From: a bacterium
GTDB taxonomy: Bacteria > Actinomycetota > Acidimicrobiia > Acidimicrobiales > Ilumatobacteraceae
DNA length: 5,945 bases
Assembly: GCA_029978815.1 (NCBI GenBank)
Contig: JAPOIQ010000080.1
Span: 1 to 5,945 of the forward strand
Reading direction: 5' to 3'
Within the stretch, counting starts at the first letter, position 1; every line of letters starts with the position of its first letter. The position numbers were made by a program, and so were the translations under genes. Shown here one piece after another: positions 1 to 5,394 of this stretch. Under the pieces are notes generated by a model. The model saw only the letters and a list, made by a program, of their open reading frames with translations, had not been told where the DNA came from and made no database searches.

Positions 1-1404
1 CAATTGCCCCTCCTCGAGCACATCTTCGTCATCGAAGCACCCATCGGTGGGCTTCCTGAAGGTGTCCGACTCGTCGACGACCTCCTCGCCAATGGGGAAG
101 CCGACCTCGAGACACTCGCAGCTGTCACCAGCCCCGATGACCTCGCCACACTCATCTACACCTCAGGAACGACTGGGCCGCCCAAAGGCGTGATGATCAC
201 CCAGTACAACGTCGTATACGCAGTTGCGATCTTGAAAGAAGTGCTCGAAGAAGACGACATCGAGAATTGGCGGGTCATTTCGTATCTGCCAATGGCGCAC
301 ATCGCTGAACGAGTCACCAGCCACTACCAAGCGCTCATCACAGGTGGCGAAGTTTCGACCTGCCCTGACCCCGGTTTGCTGCCGGCTTATCTCGGCGAAG
401 TACACCCATCGATGCTGTTCGGCGTTCCACGAGTCTTCGAAAAGGTGTACGCCGGCGTCAACGCCGCACTTGCGGCCGACCCAGAGCGCCAGAAGGCCTT
501 CAACGATGGAGTTGCCGCGGCACTTGAGATCAAGGCAGCAGAGCGTGCTGGCACGATCACCCAAGAACAGCGAGACACCTGGGAATTCCTCGATGCCGTT
601 GCGTTCTCGCAAGTTCGCGCACTCGTTGGCATGGACGAGTTGAAGATTGCTATCACCGGCGCGGCACCAATCCCATCAGAGATCATCGAATGGTTCAACG
701 CCGTCGGTATCAACCTCACCGAGATTTACGGCCTGTCAGAAACCACCGGCCCGCTCACCTTCAGCCCGAAAGCAAACAAGCCGGGCTTCGTCGGCCAGAT
801 TTGTCCCGGTATGGAAATCAAGCTCGGTGACGAAGACGAAGTGCTCACCCGCGGCGGCAACATCTTCCAGGGTTATCTGAAAGCTCCTGACAAGACCGCC
901 GAAGCACTTGACGCCGACGGTTGGTTCCACACCGGCGACATCGGAACGCTCGACGAAGAGGGATATCTCAAGATCGTCGACCGGAAGAAAGAACTCATCA
1001 TCACTTCTGGCGGAAAGAACATCAGCCCAGCCAACCTTGAAGCCGCCCTCAAGATGATTCCCATCGTCGGACAGGCCTGTGCGATCGGAGATAACCGCAA
1101 GTTCGTCTCCGCACTGCTCGTACTTGACCCAGAAACCGCCCCCGTATGGGCTGCAGCCAATGGCAAAGAGGGAATGAGTCTCGAAGACCTTGCGTCTGAC
1201 CCTGATGTCCTCGCTGCAGTGCAAGCCGGAGTCGACGAGGCAAACACCAAATTTGCTCAGGTTGAACAGATCAAGAAGTTTGTCTTGCTCGGTGAAGAAT
1301 GGCTGCCTGACTCCGACTTGCTGACACCAACCTCAAAGCTCAAGCGTCGAGGTATTCATGCGAAATACGCCGACGAAATTGAGTCGATGTACGTCGACGC
1401 CTGA
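1..1404 (+). CDS. Long-chain acyl-CoA synthetase (FadD15-like), 5'-truncated by window edge
   Basis: Activates long-chain fatty acids to acyl-CoA through an acyl-adenylate, in the cytoplasm or at the membrane. Numbering from codon 2 of the window, the adenylate-forming motifs appear in order: P-loop TSGTTGPPKG at 53-62, A5 motif YGLSETTG at 242-249, GWFHTGDIG at 306-314, the hinge YLKIVDRKKELI at 321-332 followed by TSGGKNISP, and a C-terminal PTSKLKRR at 442-449 carrying the catalytic lysine region. The long-chain type is suggested by the DRKKELIITSGGKNISP hinge and by the insert between the P-loop and A5. Family members are near 600 residues and have about 150 or more residues before the P-loop. 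Only about 53 are present here, so the frame enters from the left edge and the TTG at 4 is not a real start. Stop is TGA at 1402-1404. The next gene, marR, is convergent. Chain-length preference cannot be read from the sequence. Confidence 0.95.
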   Translation, partial: QLPLLEHIFVIEAPIGGLPEGVRLVDDLLANGEADLETLAAVTSPDDLATLIYTSGTTGPPKGVMITQYNVVYAVAILKEVLEEDDIENWRVISYLPMAHIAERVTSHYQALITGGEVSTCPDPGLLPAYLGEVHPSMLFGVPRVFEKVYAGVNAALAADPERQKAFNDGVAAALEIKAAERAGTITQEQRDTWEFLDAVAFSQVRALVGMDELKIAITGAAPIPSEIIEWFNAVGINLTEIYGLSETTGPLTFSPKANKPGFVGQICPGMEIKLGDEDEVLTRGGNIFQGYLKAPDKTAEALDADGWFHTGDIGTLDEEGYLKIVDRKKELIITSGGKNISPANLEAALKMIPIVGQACAIGDNRKFVSALLVLDPETAPVWAAANGKEGMSLEDLASDPDVLAAVQAGVDEANTKFAQVEQIKKFVLLGEEWLPDSDLLTPTSKLKRRGIHAKYADEIESMYVDA

Positions 1405-1419
1405 GGGTGATAAGGCAAC

Positions 1420-1438
1420 AACTGCAACTGCAGCAGTT
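1420..1438. terminator. Small hairpin between convergent fadD-like and marR genes, possible bidirectional terminator
   Basis: AACTGC at 1420-1425 pairs with GCAGTT at 1433-1438 over a 7-base loop. AACTGC is repeated at 1426-1431, so the same right arm could pair with either copy. The gap between the two stop codons is only 33 bases. There is no T-tract on either strand, so intrinsic termination is weakly supported. The right arm also runs into the marR stop codon. Confidence 0.25.
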
Positions 1439-1920
1439 CACACATAGTCGTCGAAGGGATCTTCCTCGACGACAGGAATCGGAGTCATCATCTCGATCGC
1501 GACATGTATCGCCTCGATGAGTGCATCGTCCATGCGTTCAGCAAACGTCGATTGAACAGCGCGCCGATACGTCACGTTCATTGCGCGCCATAGCGTTCGG
1601 CCACGAGCCGTGAGCGCAACACGCATCGCCCGGTGGTCGCCGTCGATCGTCGTGCGCTGTCTCGTCACCCATCCGTCTTCTTCCAACCGGTCGAGTCGTC
1701 TCGTCAGACTCGACATCGGAAGCCCAACCGCCTCTGCAAGTGCAGTTGGACGAGCCGACCCTCCGAGGCGCTGCAGACCGGCCAGAACATCAAACCAATT
1801 GAGCGGAATATCCCACTCGTTGCGCAACGCAGCATCAATCATTCGCTCAACATCCGCAACGCGCGCCTGCAGGCCTCGCCACGCAGCAATTCGGTTCGCA
1901 TCCAGCCGAGCCATAGACAC
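1438..1920 (-). CDS. MarR-family transcriptional regulator
   Basis: Dimeric winged-helix DNA-binding protein of 160 residues, typical MarR length. An N-terminal dimerisation helix spans about 5-32. The helix-turn-helix follows: TALAEAVGLPMSSLTRRLDRLEEDGWVTR, about 59-87, with the recognition helix around SSLTRRLDRLE. The wing carries the family signature DGDHRAMRVALTARG at 93-107, and C-terminal dimer helices follow from 108 to about 145. The tail is acidic (EEDPFDDYV). The start may be GTG at 1920 or ATG at 1914; neither has a clear Shine-Dalgarno. The protein has no cysteine, so an OhrR-type thiol sensor is unlikely and a small ligand more likely. It is divergent from the hotdog thioesterase and convergent with the acyl-CoA synthetase. 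By analogy with other MarR genes it may repress itself and the divergent gene. The ligand is unknown; an acyl-CoA or aromatic-CoA is inference from the neighbours. Confidence 0.92.
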   Translation of the reverse strand: MSMARLDANRIAAWRGLQARVADVERMIDAALRNEWDIPLNWFDVLAGLQRLGGSARPTALAEAVGLPMSSLTRRLDRLEEDGWVTRQRTTIDGDHRAMRVALTARGRTLWRAMNVTYRRAVQSTFAERMDDALIEAIHVAIEMMTPIPVVEEDPFDDYV

Positions 1921-1941
1921 CAGTGTGGCGCGATCTAGGTT
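1914..1941 (+). promoter_or_regulatory. Predicted promoter of thioesterase gene, overlapping the marR start
   Basis: A -35 like TAGACA (1914-1919; five of six match TTGACA) is followed by a 16-base spacer and a -10 like TAGGTT (1936-1941). The ATG at 1948 lies six bases after the -10, as expected when transcription begins at the start codon (leaderless). No Shine-Dalgarno is visible. The -35 covers the alternative marR start codons, so a MarR dimer bound here would be placed to block both genes. A short ACAC-CA-GTGT inverted repeat lies at 1917-1926 between the boxes; it is too short to call an operator alone. Confidence 0.5.
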
Positions 1942-1947
1942 GATGGG

Positions 1948-2376
1948 ATGACCACCGAGCCCGTTGCCCTCACCGTCGAAGCAATCAACGCTGCTGTCCA
2001 GTCATCATTTCCTGGCTCGAGCCACCGCTGTCACGAAATTGGTAACAACTACGCAATCACCCGTCTCGAGGTTGAGGACTCACATATTCGCCCCGGCGGA
2101 TACGTCTCAGGTCCGACACAATTCGGTGCAGCCGACGCCGTGCTGTGGTACGGCTGCTTCGCTGCACTCGGAAGAATTGAACAGATGGCCCTCACCAGCG
2201 AACTTTCAATCAGATTCTTACGCCCGGCCATCGGAAAGATCGTGTGGGCCCGCGCCGATATCGACATCGTTACCAGACGCTCAATCGTCGGCACCGTCAA
2301 AGTGTGGATGGACGACGACCCAGAACGCATCACCGCCACAGCTCAAGGCACCTACGCCATTCCGATTCCCAAGTGA
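1948..2376 (+). CDS. PaaI-like hotdog-fold acyl-CoA thioesterase
   Basis: Protein of 142 residues, typical for a single hotdog domain. It probably hydrolyses an acyl- or aryl-CoA thioester in the cytoplasm. The segment IRPGGYVSGPTQFGAADAVLWY at about 47-68 matches the hotdog central-helix region, in which a GG turn is followed by the long helix; D63 in GAADA occupies the place of the usual PaaI catalytic aspartate. ALTSELSIRFLRPAIG at 81-96 is the next strand-turn, with the typical FLRPA-G pattern, and paired strands follow (WARADIDIV; SIVGTVKVW). The ATG at 1948 is preferred because the -10 ends six bases before it; the ATG at 1943 is out of frame. The stop overlaps the GTG of the methyltransferase by four bases, suggesting translational coupling. 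Substrate is unknown; the nearby acyl-CoA synthetase and MarR fit CoA-thioester metabolism. Confidence 0.8.
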   Translation: MTTEPVALTVEAINAAVQSSFPGSSHRCHEIGNNYAITRLEVEDSHIRPGGYVSGPTQFGAADAVLWYGCFAALGRIEQMALTSELSIRFLRPAIGKIVWARADIDIVTRRSIVGTVKVWMDDDPERITATAQGTYAIPIPK

Positions 2377-3194
2377 GTGACGTCACCCCTCGGCCCGTCG
2401 CAACAGCAGACGACGCTCGTCTCTGGGACTATCGCGATCTCACCAACATCCCGGGGCGTCGCAAGCTCGAAGGAGATGAGTTCTTCATCTGCGAAGGCCC
2501 AGTCGCCATCGAACGTCTCTTCACTAGCGGCCACCGCATTCGCTCAGCACTCGTCCTCCACGAAAAAGTTGAGCGACTACAGCAGTTGTTCTCCGCACAT
2601 GAAGTCGACGCACCGCTATACAGCTGTGACCGTGATGTCATGCTCGCAGTCACTGGCTTTGATCTTCACCGCGGCGTGATCGCCGCTGCCGATCGCAAAC
2701 CGATTCCACAGGGAAACAAACGACACGAGGTGCTCGACGGTCTCAACAAGATCGCAGTGCTCGAGGGCCTCAACGACCCAGAGAATCTCGGCGCGATCGC
2801 TCGAAGTGCTCACGCGCTCGGCGTACAAGCGCTCATCCTCGACGACCGCTGCATGGACCCCTACACACGCCGAAGTGTGCGGGTATCAATGGGTGAGGTC
2901 CTTCATGTTCCAACCATGCGATTCGACGGAGCTGACGACCTGCGCAGCCTCCTTGCTGGCTGGACAACGTGGGCGCTTACACCTAACCACGACGCCGATG
3001 ACATCTGGCAACTCGACATACCGCCACGACTCGCCCTCATGCTTGGCGCTGAAGGCCCAGGGTTACTCGAGTCAACAATGAGCGTTGCTAATCGACAGGT
3101 GAGAATCCCGCTCAATGACGATGTTGACTCACTCAACGTCGGCAATGCCGCCGCAGCCGCATTCGCAATTGTCGGCCGCCCTTCAACTTCGTAA
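2373..3194 (+). CDS. SpoU/TrmH-family RNA 2'-O-ribose methyltransferase
   Basis: Transfers methyl from S-adenosylmethionine to a ribose 2'-OH in tRNA or rRNA. Starting at GTG 2373, the protein has 273 residues. The opening DDARLWDYRDLT (about 13-24) and EGPVAIERLF (41-50) belong to the L30e-like substrate-binding region. The SPOUT knot domain follows, with all three motifs: motif 1 LNDPENLGAIARSAHALG (133-150; N138 and R144), motif 2 MLGAEGPGL (223-231; E227) and motif 3 IPLNDDVDSLNVGNAAAAA (245-263; S253, N255). The frame is open further upstream to 2244, but that part overlaps the thioesterase and has no family match, so GTG 2373 was chosen. It gives the usual length and a four-base overlap with the upstream stop (GTGA). 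Whether the target is rRNA (RlmB-like) or tRNA (TrmH-like) cannot be decided from sequence alone. Confidence 0.93.
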   Translation: MSDVTPRPVATADDARLWDYRDLTNIPGRRKLEGDEFFICEGPVAIERLFTSGHRIRSALVLHEKVERLQQLFSAHEVDAPLYSCDRDVMLAVTGFDLHRGVIAAADRKPIPQGNKRHEVLDGLNKIAVLEGLNDPENLGAIARSAHALGVQALILDDRCMDPYTRRSVRVSMGEVLHVPTMRFDGADDLRSLLAGWTTWALTPNHDADDIWQLDIPPRLALMLGAEGPGLLESTMSVANRQVRIPLNDDVDSLNVGNAAAAAFAIVGRPSTS

Positions 3195-3217
3195 CCAATA
3201 TCTGCGATCATCTTGAG

Positions 3218-3787
3218 ATGAGCGCAAGCGACATCAGCAGGTTCCATGTTCCGACCCTCGATGAGATGCCCGATGACATTCGGCAACTCATCGAGTCGGT
3301 TGCCGAGAAGTCAGGATTCGTACCGAACGTGTTTGTTGCACTCGCCGCGCGACCAGAGGAGTTTCGAGCCTTCTTTGCGATGCACGACACCCTGATGGAC
3401 AAATCTGACGGACTGTCAAAGGCCGAACGTGAACTCATCGTTGTTGCAACCTCCGCCGTCAACGAATGCATGTACTGCGTCATCGCCCACGGCGCCATCC
3501 TTCGCATCCGGTCAAAAAACCCGCTCATCGCCGATCAGGTTGCGATCAACCCAGCCAAAGCAACCCTCACCCCGCGCGAACGCGACATCGTCGAATTTGC
3601 TCTCCATGTTGCAACTGATTCCGCAACCGTTACCGATGCGGAAATCGACGAGATGCGAGCAAAAGGGTTCACCGATGACGAGATTTGGGATATCGGCGCG
3701 ATCACCGCATTCTTTGCGCTCTCGAACCGACTTGCGAATTTCGCCGGAATCTCACCTAATGCTGAGTTCTATGCGATGGGTCGCTGA
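3218..3787 (+). CDS. AhpD-like peroxidase-related protein (carboxymuconolactone decarboxylase fold)
   Basis: All-helical protein of 189 residues, the length of the peroxidase-related subgroup. It carries the full AhpD active-site pattern E-x11-C-x2-C-x3-H: E72, C84, C87, H91, within NECMYCVIAH. In AhpD these residues relay protons and form the redox disulfide. The N-terminal part (MPDDIRQLIESVAEKSGFVPNVFVALAARPEEF, about 17-49) resembles the usual lead-in of this subgroup, and the C-terminal half (ERDIVEFALHVA; DDEIWDIGAITAFFALSNRLANF) completes the helical bundle. It probably reduces peroxide or a disulfide partner, or helps with oxidative stress; the true substrate is unknown and no ahpC or peroxiredoxin is in view. 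The gene begins 23 bases after the methyltransferase stop. No Shine-Dalgarno is evident. GATCAT at 3206-3211, six bases before ATG, is a poor -10, so read-through from upstream or a weak promoter is possible. Confidence 0.88.
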   Translation: MSASDISRFHVPTLDEMPDDIRQLIESVAEKSGFVPNVFVALAARPEEFRAFFAMHDTLMDKSDGLSKAERELIVVATSAVNECMYCVIAHGAILRIRSKNPLIADQVAINPAKATLTPRERDIVEFALHVATDSATVTDAEIDEMRAKGFTDDEIWDIGAITAFFALSNRLANFAGISPNAEFYAMGR

Positions 3788-3788
3788 C

Positions 3789-3806
3789 CCCCGGCCCTAC
3801 ACGGGG
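3789..3806. other. GC hairpin between the AhpD-like and DUF389 genes
   Basis: CCCCG at 3789-3793 pairs with CGGGG at 3802-3806 around an 8-base loop. It starts two bases after the AhpD-like stop and ends just upstream of the -10 of the next gene. There is no T-tract, so it is not a standard intrinsic terminator; it might end the upstream transcript weakly or be chance. Confidence 0.25.
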
Positions 3807-3811
3807 AGCCG

Positions 3812-3817
3812 TAACAT
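3812..3817 (+). promoter_or_regulatory. Predicted -10 box (TAACAT) for a leaderless DUF389 transcript
   Basis: TAACAT matches TANNNT and is followed by six bases and then the GTG start at 3824. This is the same spacing as at the thioesterase gene. No Shine-Dalgarno precedes the GTG, and no good -35 is seen about 17 bases upstream, where the sequence is C-rich. Extended -10 or leaderless initiation is the simplest reading. Confidence 0.5.
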
Positions 3818-3823
3818 CACATC

Positions 3824-5371
3824 GTGAACGAAGGTCGCCCAAACCGCTCGCTAGTCGAGTTCTCGCGACTGTTCAACGATGACGAGCGCTTTGATCGCAA
3901 CGAACGTATCGATGTACTCAAGCGTCTCATCCCAGACCAAGACCGAAAGTGGCTCGTTCGGTTCTTCTTGATGCTCACCCTTTCGGTGACCATCGCAGTA
4001 ATGGGCCTCGCCGCTAACTCGGTGGCAGTGGTGATCGGCGCAATGCTCATCGCTCCGCTCATGACCCCAATCATGAGTTTCTCCGCCGCAGTTGGCCTCG
4101 GCCTCGGACGCCGAGCGGTTCAAGCAGCCTTCGTGGTCGCAATCGGTTCGCTCTGGTCACTGCTCTTCTCGATCGTGCTCTCACGACTACTGCCGAGCCT
4201 CGATCTCGGCAGCGAAATATTGGGACGAACCAGCCCAGATATTCGTGACCTCGTCGTCGCAATCGCAGCTGGAGCAGCCGGGGCATACGCAATCGCTCAC
4301 GAAGATGTGTCGGCCACCCTTCCTGGTGTCGCTGTTGCAGTTGCGCTGGTACCGCCGCTTGCCGCCACCGGCATTCTCATCGGGGCGGGCGAAGGAGTAC
4401 TCGCCGAGGGCTCGGCGCTGCTGTACGCCACCAACCTATTTGCGATCGCCTTCAGCGCTTTGGCGACGTTGCTCATCACTGGCGTCATTCCGACTGCCCG
4501 ATTTTTCTTCAGAGATTCTCGGATGGCAGCGGTGGTCGTCGGGATCTTTATCGCAACGGTTGCGATTGCAATTCCGTTGACCTCCCGCTCACTCAACGCC
4601 GCAGAATCATCGCGCCAACAAAACGAAATTCTCACCGAAATCGAATCGTGGCTCGGCGGACGAGACCTTGAGGTCACCACCCTCGACGTTCTTGGTGCCT
4701 CCGTGACCGTCGAACTCACCGGGCTTGATGAACCACCAGACGCCTATGCACTTGCCACACGGCTCGTGCCCGTACTAGGGGCTGACGCTGAAGTGACCGT
4801 GCGATGGGATGCTCGGGCACAAGGCTCAGCGACAGCAGGCACGCCGCCAGCAGCTGACCCATCTGAAGTTGCCACCGCCGTGCTGAACGAATGGATCGCA
4901 GCGGTAGCCGCCAAAGGGGTTGTGCTTGAACTTCTCGAAGTAACGGTGGCCGATGGACAAGTCGACGTCGTTGTAAGTGGACCAGCCGCGCCACCGAGCT
5001 CACCAGAACTCGCAAACGATGTCGCGGAAGCTGTCGGTGTTGCGGTCACCCTCGACATTCGTTGGATTCAATCGTTTGACCCCACGCTCGCGGATGAACC
5101 ACCAACGGATCGCGTAGCACGACTCGTCGATGCGTGGGTCGGTCGACGAAGCAGTGTTCGGGTGCTTTCCACGACCGTGAATGGATCATCGGCGGCAGGT
5201 TGGAGTGTGCTTGTCGATCTTGCCGCAGCCGGTCAACCCGTCGGGCTCGACGCGCTTCGCACGGTGCTCGTCAATGCTTTGCCCGGCAAGGTCAGTGTCT
5301 CGATTCGTACCACGCCCCTCGAGGTCATCGATCAACCCGAGACCCCAATTGCTGTGCCCTCCATGGGGTAA
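3824..5371 (+). CDS. DUF389 (TIGR00341-type) integral membrane protein with triple-repeat C-terminal tail
   Basis: Protein of 515 residues. A hydrophilic N-terminus (1-42, rich in D, E and R) is followed by about seven hydrophobic segments: near 46-64, 66-93, 101-121, 142-158, 164-188, 198-222 and 234-254. The DUF389 hallmark NSVAVVIGAMLIAPLMTPIM lies at 65-84, and PGVAVAVALVPPLAATGI at 167-184 is the second conserved block. Biochemical function is unknown for the family; a transport role is a guess. From about 262 to 499 the tail is soluble and made of three similar units (see repeat entry). The GTG at 3824 was chosen because the frame opens there, six bases after a -10 box, and the N-terminus suits the family. 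Many relatives end soon after the membrane domain, so the long tail is the notable part. The next gene is convergent, 15 bases from this stop. Confidence 0.9.
   Translation: MNEGRPNRSLVEFSRLFNDDERFDRNERIDVLKRLIPDQDRKWLVRFFLMLTLSVTIAVMGLAANSVAVVIGAMLIAPLMTPIMSFSAAVGLGLGRRAVQAAFVVAIGSLWSLLFSIVLSRLLPSLDLGSEILGRTSPDIRDLVVAIAAGAAGAYAIAHEDVSATLPGVAVAVALVPPLAATGILIGAGEGVLAEGSALLYATNLFAIAFSALATLLITGVIPTARFFFRDSRMAAVVVGIFIATVAIAIPLTSRSLNAAESSRQQNEILTEIESWLGGRDLEVTTLDVLGASVTVELTGLDEPPDAYALATRLVPVLGADAEVTVRWDARAQGSATAGTPPAADPSEVATAVLNEWIAAVAAKGVVLELLEVTVADGQVDVVVSGPAAPPSSPELANDVAEAVGVAVTLDIRWIQSFDPTLADEPPTDRVARLVDAWVGRRSSVRVLSTTVNGSSAAGWSVLVDLAAAGQPVGLDALRTVLVNALPGKVSVSIRTTPLEVIDQPETPIAVPSMG
4607..5320 (+). 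repeat. Three tandem degenerate protein modules in the DUF389 tail
   Basis: Units lie at residues 262-330, 345-416 and 426-499 (4607-4813, 4856-5071, 5099-5320). Each has a helix ending in a tryptophan, two beta strands, a helix and a final strand. The tryptophans W276, W357 and W438 are exactly 81 residues apart. The final strands read VTVRW, LDIRW and VSIRT. The order helix-strand-strand-helix-strand is that of BON domains. The repeat is visible only in protein; the DNA copies have diverged, so it is an old duplication. The BON assignment is inference. Confidence 0.6.
5342..5369. other. Inverted repeat over the DUF389 stop codon
   Basis: ACCCCA at 5342-5347 is complementary to TGGGGT at 5364-5369, with a 16-base loop. 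The right arm includes the first base of the TAA stop. The long loop and lack of a T-tract make a terminator role doubtful. Confidence 0.2.
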
Positions 5372-5378
5372 TGACACG

Positions 5379-5394
5379 CCCACGTTCTACGGGG
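5379..5394. terminator. Hairpin between convergent stop codons, possible bidirectional terminator
   Basis: CCCACGT (5379-5385) pairs with ACGGGG (5389-5394) through six base pairs with one bulged A and a 3-base loop. It lies where the DUF389 gene and the minus-strand gene converge and overlaps the latter's stop codon. No T-run follows on either strand, so support is modest. Confidence 0.3.

Noticed and set aside
4..6. TTG as the start of the acyl-CoA synthetase
   Set aside because: Only about 53 residues would precede the P-loop, against about 150 or more in the family; the frame is open to the left edge, so the gene is truncated by the window.
163..612. Long minus-strand open frame within the synthetase gene
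   Set aside because: It lies opposite a well-supported coding region, has no family features and no start context; it is a codon-composition shadow.
736..1224. 162-codon minus-strand open frame within the synthetase gene
   Set aside because: Antisense to conserved A5-A8 motifs and without recognisable domains; a shadow.
2244..2372. N-terminal extension of the methyltransferase
   Set aside because: The extra 43 residues are basic, His/Arg-rich and lie inside the thioesterase gene; GTG 2373 gives the usual family length and N-terminus.
2377..2386. Perfect 10-base palindrome GTGACGTCAC at the start of the methyltransferase gene
   Set aside because: Several 10-base palindromes are expected by chance in six kilobases, and this one is inside coding sequence with no promoter near.
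2793..2800. GCGATCGC octamers (also 4442-4449), as in cyanobacterial HIP1
   Set aside because: Only two copies, both in coding sequence and explained by frequent GCGATC codon pairs; not an enriched repeat.
3429..3827. 132-codon plus-strand frame overlapping the AhpD-like gene
   Set aside because: Out of frame with the conserved Cys-x2-Cys-x3-His protein and of low-complexity Ser/Pro/Arg composition; a shadow.
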